Notes: a model not told the origin generated them from the sequence alone. Positions 47,910-56,581 are shown, numbered from the stretch's first letter. The stretch: DNA of 64,000 nt from Flammeovirga aprica JL-4 (GCF_012844305.1 NZ_JABANE010000020.1:1-64000), one strand, 5' to 3'. Translations and numbers: made by a program.

Positions 47910-48067
47910 TTTCAAAAGTTTGTTTTTTATAAGCCGAAATAAGGTAAACAGCATTGAAATTCACTGTCTCAGTCGTTTATTCTATCATTGAAGATTTATC
48001 ATTCCAGCCGTAAAATATTAAAAAAGTAATATTCTCGAATATAAGGATTATTTACTTATTAAATACT

Positions 48068-48121
48068 GAAAAAAAATCCCTATCTGCTCTTCATCTTTAG
48101 AAAAACAAATAGGGATCTTTT
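48068..48121 (-). terminator. intrinsic terminator of the 48147 membrane-protein gene
   Basis: On the minus strand GATCCCTATTT pairs with AGATAGGGAT and is followed by a run of eight T. The spacer between the arms is long (about 26 nt). Confidence 0.7.
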
Positions 48122-48146
48122 GTATCTTATTCAATCGGCTTTACGC

Positions 48147-48650
48147 CTAATCGTCTGTGTTTTTGGGAGCTTTCATGATAAAGAAATACGCCAAAAACCA
48201 TACGCCAATAAGAATTGAAAATACCATTGGTGAATACTCTACTTTTGGAGCTTCAATGTCATGCCCTTGAGTTCTATAAATCACACCCAACGTCGTCAAC
48301 AACAATCCGTTAATTAAAGTTGCTAATCCTTTTGTCCAGCCTTTTATAGACTCCAAAAGTTGTTGTTGTGTTTCTTTTGATTGTAGCCATTTTGCCTTAT
48401 TAGGCACCAAAATCAGTTGTTGTGGTAAATGTAAAACACTAGCACCCAACCCTGCTAAGGCAACATTTATAAAAAGCAAAATTCCCATTGAACTATAGAA
48501 AAAGTCGCTTTTAGACATCACCATTGCACTTTCGTTCTCTGTAGCACCCATTACCATCACTCCGCTGTCAGGAAAATAGATATATGCCAACAAAGAATAT
48601 CCTAGGAAAATGAAAAGGGAAAGTGCCCAAATAAATTTGATGTATTTCAT
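48147..48650 (-). CDS. small polytopic membrane protein of unknown function
   Basis: A 167-residue protein with four predicted membrane helices: FIWALSLFIFLGYSLLAYIY, FYSSMGILLFINVALAGLGA, a third around GLATLINGLLLTTLGVIY, and MVFSILIGVWFLAYFFIM. The loop between helices 2 and 3 is basic (LVPNKAKWLQSKETQQQ). The stop is followed by its own terminator and the gene is monocistronic. I do not recognise a named family. Gene reality is well supported by topology and isolated transcription context. Confidence 0.75.
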   Translation of the reverse strand: MKYIKFIWALSLFIFLGYSLLAYIYFPDSGVMVMGATENESAMVMSKSDFFYSSMGILLFINVALAGLGASVLHLPQQLILVPNKAKWLQSKETQQQLLESIKGWTKGLATLINGLLLTTLGVIYRTQGHDIEAPKVEYSPMVFSILIGVWFLAYFFIMKAPKNTDD

Positions 48651-48796
48651 TCTGAAATCTAACTAATGTTTGATGTTTCGGTTTAGTGGCGTAAAGATAT
48701 AGCTTTTTTTAAATGAATAATTAACATTGAATAATGAAAAATCACCTTTCTAAAAGAATTAACATTTTCTGATTTGTTATAGGGAGGGGGATTTTA

Positions 48797-48929
48797 GTTA
48801 AGAGTTTAGAATGAAGAGTTAAGAAATATGGTTCGTGTTGTGCTACGTGATGTAGTTTTTCGTAGGGATGTTGCATTGCAACGTCCACTGAACCACAACA
48901 CGAACCACATTTTCCTTCATTCTTCATTA
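48797..48929. repeat. family B element, copy B5
   Basis: A short, well-conserved copy: AGAATGAAGAGTTAAG and ATGGTTCGTGTTGTG on the left, inner palindrome GGATGTTGCATTGCAACGTCC-like core, then CCACAACACGAACCA and TTCATTCTTCATT on the right. Confidence 0.75.
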
Positions 48930-48957
48930 AAAAATCCCATTTCTTTTGTCCTAAATA

Positions 48958-49188
48958 CCTGATAAGAATAAAATATCGTGCACCATGACTAGAAGTCATG
49001 GGCTTATGGGAAGCTACAACATTTTTCAACTTTCATTTTAAACTAGTTATGTCTCAAAGGTTTATAGTTTTTTAGCTCATTTAAATACAGTTATTATAAC
49101 CAAAAGTTGAGCGATGAGTTATCTTCCCATAAGCCCATAATTTCAATTATGGGTCTACGAAACATCCGTTTTCATATATCCTCGCACC
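48958..49188 (+). mobile_element. family A MITE with degenerate ends
   Basis: The interior is typical: CACCATGACTAGAAGTCATG hairpin, GGGCTTATGGGAAGCT, CAACTTTCAT, GTTGAGCGATGAGTTATCTT, then the CCCATAATTTCAATTATGGG hairpin. The right end (TTTTCATATATCCTCGCACC, then TA) is a worn version of the family terminus; the left terminus is rearranged. Confidence 0.65.
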
Positions 49189-49310
49189 TAATAAAAAAAG
49201 AAAAAATGTATTCTGTTGTTCACTTTTGATTTTTAATTCTTAACTTAATTATAAGTACTAATATAATTCTCAGTTAGTGCTTAAAACATAATAACACAAC
49301 ACATATAATC

Positions 49311-50948
49311 ATGAATTATTCAACTAACCAAAAATCTGCCTCTCAAACTTCACTTAAATCACTCACCCAACAGTTACTTGACAACAGAGAACGGGTTTTT
49401 CTCGGTGGTGGAGAGAAGAAAATTGCCAAGCATAAAGGCAAAGGCAAAATGACTGCAAGGGAGAGAATTAGCTTTCTGCTTGATGATGAAAATGAGGCAA
49501 TTGAAATTGGTGCTTTTGCCGGTGAAGACATGTACAAAGAACATGGAGGTTGCCCTTCTGGAGGTGTAGTCGTAAAAGTCGGAAAAGTATCAGGTAAAAA
49601 CTGCGTGATTGTAGCAAATGATGCTACTGTAAAAGCAGGTGCTTGGTTTCCTATTACAGGTAAAAAGAATCTTCGAGCACAGGAAATTGCCATTGAAAAT
49701 AAAATACCAATAGTATATCTCGTCGACAGTGCTGGTGTTTACTTGCCTATGCAAGATGAGATTTTCCCTGATAAAGAACATTTCGGTAGAATTTTTAGAA
49801 ACAATGCTGTAATGTCTGCGGAAGGTATACCACAGATTGCCGCCATTATGGGAAGCTGTGTGGCCGGTGGGGCTTATCTTCCTATTATGTCAGATGAATC
49901 GTTGATTGTTGACGGAACGGGCAGTGTTTTCCTTGCAGGTTCTTATTTGGTGAAATCTGCTATAGGTGAATCCGTAGATAATGAAACGCTTGGCGGTGCC
50001 AGTACACATTGTGAAATTTCGGGTGTGACCGATTATAAATGTGAGAATGATGAGGCTTGCCTTAATAAAATAAGAAACCTAGTAGATAAAATGGGTAACT
50101 CTAATGAAGCTGGCTTTAATAAAGCCACTTCAAAGGCCCCTCATAAGTCAATGGATAGCATTTATGATGTTTTCCCTGAAGACCGCACCAAACCTTATGA
50201 TATGCTTGAGGTAATTGAAAGAATTGTGGATGATTCTGATTTCGAGCAATACAAAGAAGGTTATGGTCAAAGTATCCTTTGCGGTTATGCCAGAATTGAC
50301 GGATGGTCTGTGGGAATTGTAGCCAATCAGCGTACAATTGTAAAATCAAAACAGGGTGAAATGCAAATGGGCGGTGTGATCTACTCTGATTCTGCAGATA
50401 AAGCCGCACGCTTTATCATGAACTGCAATCAGAAAAAAATACCACTGTTTTTTATTCATGATGTTACAGGTTTTATGGTAGGGAGTCGCTCTGAACATAA
50501 TGGTATTATTAAAGATGGTGCAAAAATGGTCAATGCCATGGCGAATAGTGTTGTTCCTAAATTCACTTTAGTCATTGGCAATTCTTACGGTGCGGGTAAT
50601 TATGCGATGTGCGGTAAAGCATATGATCCTCGATTAATGTTAGCATGGCCAACATCTCAGCTGGCAGTGATGAGTGGCAAATCTGCCGCTACAACCTTAT
50701 TACAAATCAAAGTTTCGACTCTTAAAGCACAAGGCAAAACCATTGATAAGGAAGAGGAAAAGGCTATGTTTGATGAGATAAAAGCAAAATATGACAGTCA
50801 ATTATCTCCTTATTATGCTGCCGCTCGACTTTGGATTGATGAGATAATTCAACCAGAAGAAACGCGTCAGTATATTTCAAAAGGCATTGAGATGGCCAAT
50901 CAAAATCCTATTGATAAACGTTTTAATGTTGGTGTTATTCAAACTTAA
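49311..50948 (+). CDS. acyl-CoA carboxylase carboxyltransferase (beta) subunit
   Basis: A 545-residue biotin-dependent carboxyltransferase. After LGGGEKKIAKHKGKGKMTARERISFLLD come the N-domain stretch VYLVDSAGVYLPMQDEIFPDKEHFGRIFRN and the oxyanion-hole type GSCVAGGAYLPIMSDE. C-domain motifs are FFIHDVTGFMVGSRSEHNGIIKDGAKM and NSYGAGNYAMCGKAYDPRLMLAWP. The LPMQDEIFPDKEHFGRIF pattern is closest to methylcrotonyl-CoA carboxylase-type subunits rather than acetyl-CoA AccD, but propionyl-CoA cannot be excluded. No biotin carboxylase partner is adjacent, so that must be encoded elsewhere. A 48-nt hairpin with a T-run follows the stop. Confidence 0.92.
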   Translation: MNYSTNQKSASQTSLKSLTQQLLDNRERVFLGGGEKKIAKHKGKGKMTARERISFLLDDENEAIEIGAFAGEDMYKEHGGCPSGGVVVKVGKVSGKNCVIVANDATVKAGAWFPITGKKNLRAQEIAIENKIPIVYLVDSAGVYLPMQDEIFPDKEHFGRIFRNNAVMSAEGIPQIAAIMGSCVAGGAYLPIMSDESLIVDGTGSVFLAGSYLVKSAIGESVDNETLGGASTHCEISGVTDYKCENDEACLNKIRNLVDKMGNSNEAGFNKATSKAPHKSMDSIYDVFPEDRTKPYDMLEVIERIVDDSDFEQYKEGYGQSILCGYARIDGWSVGIVANQRTIVKSKQGEMQMGGVIYSDSADKAARFIMNCNQKKIPLFFIHDVTGFMVGSRSEHNGIIKDGAKMVNAMANSVVPKFTLVIGNSYGAGNYAMCGKAYDPRLMLAWPTSQLAVMSGKSAATTLLQIKVSTLKAQGKTIDKEEEKAMFDEIKAKYDSQLSPYYAAARLWIDEIIQPEETRQYISKGIEMANQNPIDKRFNVGVIQT

Positions 50949-50963
50949 AAATCATATTTGAAT

Positions 50964-51019
50964 CACCACATCAATAGCCCACGACTTAGGTCGTGGGCTA
51001 TTGATGTGGTGATAATTTT
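50964..51019 (+). terminator. REP-like 48-nt hairpin with T-run, probable terminator
   Basis: Arms of 22 nt (50964-50985 and 50990-51011) around a TTAG loop, core CCCACGAC/GTCGTGGG, followed by ATAATTTTTT. It begins 16 nt after the carboxylase stop. A family R palindrome here appears to serve as the transcription terminator. Confidence 0.75.
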
Positions 51020-51034
51020 TTAATTAACAGTCTT

Positions 51035-51199
51035 TTAAGCATTTGGATATTTAAAATTGGAAGTTTTGGATTTTCTTTTTTTGTCTACTCAGCGTTAGAA
51101 TATCATCACGTAGCTATGGCTATGTTATTCTATTCTGCCTTGATTAGACTAAAAAATTATGCTCCAACTTATCCCAATTTTAAATGTTCAAATGCTTTA
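51035..51199. mobile_element. family C MITE, copy C2 (165 bp)
   Basis: Terminal inverted repeats of about 26 nt with few mismatches: left TTAAGCATTTGGATATTTAA, right end reading TAAAGCATTTGAACATTTAA on the other strand. The interior is closely similar to 27547-27711, and the length is identical. It lies immediately upstream of the interrupted esterase gene. Confidence 0.85.
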
Positions 51200-51244
51200 T
51201 TCAATGTTATAAGACTGTTTTTTATATCAACCTACTTCCTAAAA

Positions 51245-52135
51245 ATGAAACACAGCCTTACATATTATATTATCAAAACTGTACTTCAACTAAAAGGTAT
51301 AAAGAAAGATTTCAGCAAAGATCCTATTGACTACTTGAAAGTACGCAAAGGAGATATTCACCACCCTAAGGGTACATTCTACAAACAAAAAAATATAACT
51401 TCCTTTCAAATATTAAATTCAAAAATCACTGAGATAAAAACGCTTGATGCCCCAGACAAAATTGTGCTTTTCCTTCATGGCGGAGCATTTATTTCAGGTC
51501 CTGCTGAACATCATTGGGAAGTATTGAAAACCATCGTAAAAAAAGGAAAAGTAAACGCTTAGATGTGTAATTATCCCAAGGCACCTGAACATAAAATTGA
51601 GGAAGTGTCAGAAAACATAGATAGGGTTTATGAAAAACTCACACAACGTCACCCTTCCAGTAAAATATTACTAATTGGTGATTCCGCAGGGGGAACATTA
51701 GCTACCGCACTGACACAAAGACTAGTACTCCAGAATGGAAAATTACCATCTAAGTTGATTTTATTATCTCCAGTAATGGACGCTTCAATGAGCAATACTC
51801 AAATTGATAAAATTGAACCTAAAGATCCTATGCTTTCTACAGTGGGCGTACGAAGTGCTAAAAAAATGAGTGCTGGTGAAAATTTAGATGATCCTAGAAT
51901 TTCTCCACTAAACGGTCATTTTAATGGCTTTCCTCCCACCTTATTTTTAATGGCTGAACATGATGTCACCTATCCTGACCAAGTATTGACCGTTGAAAAG
52001 ATGAAAGCATCTGAAATGAAAGTTGAAGTCATTAATGGGGAGGAAATGCCTCATATTTGGGCTTTCCTCCCTGTAATGAAAGAGGGTAAAGAAGCATTGG
52101 ATAAGATTATTGAGTGGATTAAGAATGAAGAATGA
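51245..52135 (+). pseudogene. alpha/beta hydrolase (HSL-type esterase) with in-frame TAG
   Basis: A single reading frame from ATG 51245 is interrupted only by TAG at 51560-51562. Before it lies IVLFLHGGAFISGPAEHH, the HGG oxyanion motif of hormone-sensitive-lipase-type esterases. After it come NYPKAPEHKI, ILLIGDSAGGTLATALTQRL (nucleophile elbow GDSAG), ISPLNG, the TLFLMAEHDVTYPDQ acid region and the C-terminal His in MPHIWAF. The complete product would be 296 residues, normal for the family, and a TGG-to-TAG change (Trp before MCNYP) is the simplest explanation. Reading resumes at an immediate ATG (51563). The last codons (IKNEE, stop) come from a family B repeat. Confidence 0.8.
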
Positions 52136-52575
52136 GGCGGTCCGTGCACAGCTGGTTTTGGGTTATTAATAATATCTATTGAATTAAGTATTTGAGTACT
52201 ATGACAAGAGAAATAGGTTAAAATCCCGTACACCATGACTAGAAGTCATGGGCTTATGGGTAGCTATCCTATTTTTCAACTTTCATGATAAACTTGGTAT
52301 ACATAAAAATTTATAATCTTCATTTCCTTTTTAAAATGGTATAGACCAAATATTATAATCAAAAGTTGATAGATGAGTTATCTTCCTAAAAGTCCATAAT
52401 TGAAATTATGAATTTACGAACCACCCATTTTCATTTGCCCTAATACTTGCGTTATTTCTAACAACAGGCTGTTCCATTATTCTCTTCTACGATTATGATA
52501 CAATTTTACCTAGCATTCAACAGCCTATTGCATTAGAGAAACAACACGAACCACCTACATTCTTCATTCCTAAAG
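52116..52575. repeat. family B element, copy B7, split by a family A MITE
   Basis: The left tail TTAAGAATGAAGAATGAG lies at the esterase stop. The right arm AACACGAACCAC and tail ATTCTTCATTCC lie near 52544-52572, beside the next gene's stop. Between them a complete family A element (52195-52447) is inserted. Confidence 0.6.
52195..52447 (+). mobile_element. family A MITE (253 bp)
   Basis: Left end AGTACTATGACAAGAGAAAT, right end on the other strand AGTATTAGGGCAAATGAAAA. The interior has the CATGACTAGAAGTCATG hairpin, TTTTTCAACTTTCATGATAA, and the right hairpin ATAATTGAAATTAT. It is nested within a family B element. Confidence 0.75.
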
Positions 52576-52887
52576 TGACACTGTAAAACGATGATTGGGC
52601 TTCAATACCTCGTCTCTATATTTCAACTGATGATAACCTTTTACAGTATCAACCAATTCCCATGACCATTCGACATGTGCCACTTGTGACAACTGCTTTG
52701 ATATGCCAAAATATGTAGCACCTCTTCCTACATTAATGGTATAACTATTAGCAATAATTCTTTTATTACTGTTTATTTCTTTCGTAGCGGATTTAGTAGA
52801 AGGTGCTGATGGAGACGTTTCAGAAATTGCATTATTTGTGAAGCTCAACAAACACACTGTCAACATGGTAATTATGAAATTTCTCAT
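52570..52887 (-). CDS. small secreted protein of unknown function
   Basis: A 105-residue protein with a good Sec signal peptide (MRNFIITMLTVCLLSFTNNAISE). After a Ser/Thr/Lys-rich linker (residues 24-45) there is a 60-residue compact region, YTINVGRGATYFGISKQLSQVAHVEWSWELVDTVKGYHQLKYRDEVLKPNHRFTVSL. The YTINVGRGATYFGISKQL part faintly recalls LysM-type motifs, but length and later residues do not fit well, so I do not claim it. Predicted periplasmic or surface localisation. The stop is adjacent to the end of a family B repeat. Confidence 0.6.
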   Translation of the reverse strand: MRNFIITMLTVCLLSFTNNAISETSPSAPSTKSATKEINSNKRIIANSYTINVGRGATYFGISKQLSQVAHVEWSWELVDTVKGYHQLKYRDEVLKPNHRFTVSL

Positions 52888-53287
52888 TATATATTCTGTT
52901 TAAATTACAAACTCTTACTGTTTACAATCACTTTGTGATCGTTTGATAGTTCAAATTTAGGTAATGATTATTTTTTAAACAAATTAAATGTTTATTTTTT
53001 TATCATTAATTGTAAATTATTTAAACAGAGAACATTACCGAAGTATTTTCATTAAAAATTAGACAAAAAAAAGAGGTGCCAAATTAATGACACCCCATGG
53101 AAAGCGTTCTTTCCTTTTTTGTGCATGCGCACTTAGGCAGAATACTTCGATATATTTTTAAATTAACCAATGGCTAATTATTTGTTCGATACCTTGAATG
53201 AATGAACTTCAAAGTTAACACCCTTGAAGTTTCTTTGATGCAAAGGTAGTATAATAATTGTTAAGGACCACAAAAGAAATCACAGTT
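52888..53287. other. 400-bp gap with terminator-like hairpins
   Basis: No open frame. On the minus strand GGTGTCATTAATTTGGCACC followed by TCTTTTTTTT (about 53069-53096) is a plausible terminator for the 53288 lipoprotein gene. A plus-strand GGAAAG/CTTTCC hairpin with six T (53099-53120) is adjacent, with no plus-strand gene to serve. The remainder is AT-rich without recognised signals. Confidence 0.55.
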
Positions 53288-53605
53288 TTAAATCTTCTTC
53301 TTAAAAAACACTTTGTAGTCAGCTTTATAACTTTGTGAGGTAAGATAGATTTTCAAATCGGCCTTGTACAATTCATCTACCAAAATCCAATCAGCAGTGG
53401 TCTCCCATGATTTTGAGGAAATCACCTTATCTGCTTTATAAGCCTGATCTACAGATACAACTACATAATCCGCTTTCCACTGCTCTGTAACGATAATCAC
53501 ACGAGGCTTATCAGCACTCTCTTCTCCTATCGATTCACAGCTTACAAAGACTAATAATGAGAGGCAAAAGCAAAATTTCAGTAAAATATTTTTGTATAAA
53601 GGCAT
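53288..53605 (-). CDS. short lipoprotein with repeated KAD beta-strand units
   Basis: A 105-residue lipoprotein (lipobox VFVSC, Cys23). The mature part is almost entirely an internal repeat: WKADYVVVSV, YKADKVISSK, TTADWILVDE, YKADLKIYLT, YKADYKVFFK. There are five units of about 13-18 residues, each pairing an A-D turn with a beta-strand. The pattern is like the DUF6150-type small repeat proteins (fluctuating xADxxV strands), though the assignment is from memory. Predicted small beta-sheet protein anchored to a membrane; function unknown. It may share a transcript with nothing else: 270 bp with a family A element separate it from the symporter gene. Confidence 0.65.
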   Translation of the reverse strand: MPLYKNILLKFCFCLSLLVFVSCESIGEESADKPRVIIVTEQWKADYVVVSVDQAYKADKVISSKSWETTADWILVDELYKADLKIYLTSQSYKADYKVFFKKKI

Positions 53606-53624
53606 AACTTGATTGTTTAAGTTA

Positions 53625-53877
53625 AGTACTAGGACAAATGAAAAAGAATATTTCGTAGACCCATAATTGAAATTATGGGCTTTTGGGAAGATAACTCATT
53701 GATCAACTTTCGATTATAATATTTGGCTTATTCGTATTTAAATAGATTTAAAAACTGTAAACCTTTGAGACATATCAAGTTTATAATGAAAGCTGGAAAA
53801 TGTTATAGCTTCCCATAAGCCCATGACTTCAGTCATGGTGCACGTAATTATTGTTCCATTTCTTTTGTCACACTACT
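53625..53877 (-). mobile_element. family A MITE (253 bp) abutting the symporter stop codon
   Basis: In reverse orientation to the other copies. Ends are AGTACTAGGACAAATGAAAA on the left and, inverted, AGTAGTGTGACAAAAGAAAT on the right. TA lies outside each end (53623-53624 and 53878-53879), as expected for a TA target duplication. The last element base and the flanking TA together form the TAA stop of the symporter gene. Confidence 0.85.
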
Positions 53878-55262
53878 TATGAAGCCTGGTTAAAAACTTC
53901 CATATCCATTTGCTTCTCCTTCTTAGAGATAAATGTTGCAGCAGAAGAAACCCCAAAAATATTAGTGGCTGTTCGTCCCATATCAATCAATGAGTCTACA
54001 GATAATACAAATGTCAGTACCATTCCCATCACCTCTGGTGAAATACCCATAATGGTCATTGCTGTAATGGCTGCAAATGATGCAGTACCTGGTAAACCAG
54101 CAATTCCAAAGGAAGAAATAATCACAGAAATAAACATTGTGATAATTACACCCGGCGATAAAATATCTATTTGTTGAATTCCTAACGCATTGGTTACACC
54201 TACTGAAAGTACTATCATAAATACGGGCCACATTGCACCACAGGCATTCATACCCATAGTTGTTCCTAATGAAGCGGAAATATTTGCTGTTTCTGTATCT
54301 ACTCCATTACGTTCAGTCAAAGAATTAATTGTAACAGGAAGTGTCGCTCCTGATGATTGTGTTGAAAAACCTGTAATAATTGCAGGAAGCAGATTCTGGA
54401 AATGCTTCACAGGATTATTTCCTACAGACAACTGTACCAACATATGCATACCAAAAATCAATGCCATAGTTAAATAAGATACACCAATGAAAATTGCTAA
54501 ATCACCAAATAGCGTAGGTCCGTTTTTAGAAACTGCAATGGTCATTAAAGAAAATACACCATAGGGCGTCAATTTAATGATGGTCATTGTAATGGAGTTG
54601 ATAATGATCTTTGTGCTATCCAATAGGCGAATAATTCTTCCCATCTCTTCGGGCTTACGTTTTTCCATTCTTCTGATGGCTAACCCTATTAGAAGTGCGA
54701 TCAATAACGTTCCGATAATATTATTCTCAGAAAAGGCTTCAAAAATTGAAGTAGGAATTTTCTGTGTAAAACCATAAATCACTTTTCCCAAAGAAGCATC
54801 ACCAATACTCTCAATTCTATTGGCATAACCTGAAGCAATACTTTCTTCTGACAGCTTTGTAACATCAATTAGTGATGAAAAATTAAAGAAATTGGCCATC
54901 ATAAATGCAATAGATGCCGCACCTGCTATAGACACAATAAAATAAGTGATCACCTTTCCTATTCTGTCTCCAATATTTGATTCCTTATTCAAATTCACCA
55001 GAGTAGATGTAATACTGATAAATACGATAGGTACAATCATCAATTTCAGAAAACGGATATATACATTGGAAACCGTTTTCATATAATATTGTAATTCCTG
55101 ATAGGTCTCTTTAGGTAAAAATTCAAAGAGTCCCCAACCAAAAAGAATTCCTAATCCAATGGCTGAAAGATTGCGATAATGAAATTTAATTTTTCGATCC
55201 GATAAAAGTTTTAAGACACCGAGGAGGCCTACAAAAGCTAGTAAAGCTATGATTAAATACAT
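53877..55262 (-). CDS. dicarboxylate/amino acid:cation symporter (DAACS family)
   Basis: A 461-residue carrier with about eight membrane helices and re-entrant loops. Diagnostic segments are IRFLKLMIVPIVFISITSTLV, the serine-rich hairpin STQSSGATLPVTINSL, and SLGTTMGMNACGAMWPVFMIV, where NACGAMW replaces the NMDG-type motif of GltP/GltPh. Next are GIAGLPGTASFAAITAM and LSVDSLIDMGRTATNIFG, the C-terminal substrate-binding block. It imports acidic amino acids or C4-dicarboxylates with Na+ or H+. The start MYLIIALLAFVGLLG is already hydrophobic. The stop codon lies at a family A insertion edge, so the original C-terminus may have been different. Confidence 0.9.
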   Translation of the reverse strand: MYLIIALLAFVGLLGVLKLLSDRKIKFHYRNLSAIGLGILFGWGLFEFLPKETYQELQYYMKTVSNVYIRFLKLMIVPIVFISITSTLVNLNKESNIGDRIGKVITYFIVSIAGAASIAFMMANFFNFSSLIDVTKLSEESIASGYANRIESIGDASLGKVIYGFTQKIPTSIFEAFSENNIIGTLLIALLIGLAIRRMEKRKPEEMGRIIRLLDSTKIIINSITMTIIKLTPYGVFSLMTIAVSKNGPTLFGDLAIFIGVSYLTMALIFGMHMLVQLSVGNNPVKHFQNLLPAIITGFSTQSSGATLPVTINSLTERNGVDTETANISASLGTTMGMNACGAMWPVFMIVLSVGVTNALGIQQIDILSPGVIITMFISVIISSFGIAGLPGTASFAAITAMTIMGISPEVMGMVLTFVLSVDSLIDMGRTATNIFGVSSAATFISKKEKQMDMEVFNQAS

Positions 55263-55432
55263 GTAATTTATTTTTGATAATCTTAAATGGTGGAGAAATG
55301 TACTGAAAAAAAATCACAAATTATCAGAATTAGTAATTGTTTGAAGTTGATTTCATTTATAATAATTTCGAAAAAAATGACAAGGGTGTAATAATTTCAT
55401 TTTTGAGCCACTAACCAAATAAAAAAAGTATT

Positions 55433-55924
55433 GTGAGCAGTGATTTTTATACAACGTACATTCAGCCTCATAGTGGAATTATCATTAAGATATGCCGTGC
55501 TTATACCAACACTCAAGAGGATTTTGAAGATTACTATCAGGAGGTTTGCCTGCAGATATGGAGAAGCAAAGACAACTTCCAACAGAAATCAGATTGGTCT
55601 ACTTGGGTGTATCGATTATCGGTGAATGTTTGCCTGACATTGCTGAAAAAGAAGAAAAACAATGTTCAGAATTTCGCCAGCGATTATTTACCGCCGGAAG
55701 TGGAAGCGGAAACGAAAGTGTTTGATGATGAGGACCTCTCTCTTCTCTATGATGCTATCCGTAAGCTTTCCGAAATCGATAGAGCCATTATTCTACTTTA
55801 CTTGGAGGAAAAAAGCTATCAGGAAATTGCTGAGACATTTAATGCTACACCCAACAATATTGGGGTGAGAATCAAAAGAATTAAAGAACGATTAAAAAAA
55901 TTATTACATGGAAAAGTCAATTGA
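55433..55924 (+). CDS. ECF-type RNA polymerase sigma factor
   Basis: A 163-residue sigma-70 family protein. It starts at GTG 55433; no in-frame ATG exists upstream. Region 2 is represented by IIIKICRAYTNTQEDFEDYYQEVCLQIWRS and WSTWVYRLSVNVCL, region 4 by LSEIDRAIILLYLEEKSYQEIAETFNATPNNIGVRIKRIKERLKKLL. ECF factors redirect RNA polymerase in response to envelope or other stress. Its end overlaps the next gene by 17 bp, and that gene encodes a membrane protein: the typical sigma/anti-sigma arrangement. Confidence 0.92.
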   Translation: MSSDFYTTYIQPHSGIIIKICRAYTNTQEDFEDYYQEVCLQIWRSKDNFQQKSDWSTWVYRLSVNVCLTLLKKKKNNVQNFASDYLPPEVEAETKVFDDEDLSLLYDAIRKLSEIDRAIILLYLEEKSYQEIAETFNATPNNIGVRIKRIKERLKKLLHGKVN

Positions 55925-56543
55925 AAACATCTGGAAAAAAGGATTTATTAATCAAGAAGCATTAGTAGCACCCAAAATCAATGCACTCTATGAAAAGAAA
56001 TCCATCAATTTTGTTGATAAATTTATTCGAGATTTTAAGATCAATCTTTGGGCAATTGCTATATTTACTATTGTCCCTATCGTTTTGAGTATTATCGGTA
56101 ATGTTTTAGGCTTAGGAATAATCATTTGTTTGGCACTTTGGTATGTGGTGTACTACGGACAAAAACAGCTTACTGTGCTTCAAGGATTAGAAAAAACTAA
56201 TACAAGTTATGATTATATCAAACAATTTGACGCTTGGTTGAAAAATACAATTAATGGTTATACAAAAATTTATAGATTCGTTTATCCATTAGTACTTATT
56301 ATCTCAACTTTGGGCGTTTGGGAAGCATTTTTGAAGCAAGAAATAATTGAACATTTTGAAGCTTCAGAGTTGTTGTGGGGAATGCCCAAAACGGGATTGC
56401 TGATGGTGGCAGTCGGAGCTGTTTTATTGGCTGTTTTCACTAAGAAAATATATCATTTTGATATGAATCTGGTATATGGGGCTCAATTCAGGAAATTGAG
56501 AGAGATGATTACAGAAATGGAGGAGTTGAAAAATGAAGAATAA
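55908..56543 (+). CDS. membrane protein, candidate anti-sigma factor or sensor partner
   Basis: A 211-residue protein with a soluble N-terminus of about 45 residues (MEKSIENIWKKGFINQEALVAPKINALYEKK) and four hydrophobic helices (INLWAIAIFTIVPIVLSIIG, GLGIIICLALWYVVYYG, FVYPLVLIISTLGVW, GLLMVAVGAVLLAVF). A 30-residue charged tail follows. Co-translation with the ECF sigma gene suggests it restrains that factor, but no known anti-sigma domain is visible. The last codons read KNEE-stop; this end (AAAAATGAAGAATAAG) resembles a family B tail. Confidence 0.75.
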   Translation: MEKSIENIWKKGFINQEALVAPKINALYEKKSINFVDKFIRDFKINLWAIAIFTIVPIVLSIIGNVLGLGIIICLALWYVVYYGQKQLTVLQGLEKTNTSYDYIKQFDAWLKNTINGYTKIYRFVYPLVLIISTLGVWEAFLKQEIIEHFEASELLWGMPKTGLLMVAVGAVLLAVFTKKIYHFDMNLVYGAQFRKLREMITEMEELKNEE

Positions 56544-56581
56544 GAGCATGTGCTGAGCATCTCAAAAACTAAAATTAATAT

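Noticed and set aside
48742..49029. 95-codon minus-strand frame
   Set aside because: It is spread across a family B and part of a family A repeat; composition reflects the repeats.
49311..50948. Carboxyltransferase as AccD of fatty-acid synthesis
   Set aside because: Length and motifs (both N- and C-terminal carboxyltransferase domains in one chain; LPMQDEIFPDKEHFGRIF) fit the acyl-CoA carboxylase type rather than AccD.
53851..54477. Plus-strand frames antisense to the symporter
   Set aside because: They are shadows of a well-supported membrane carrier gene on the other strand.
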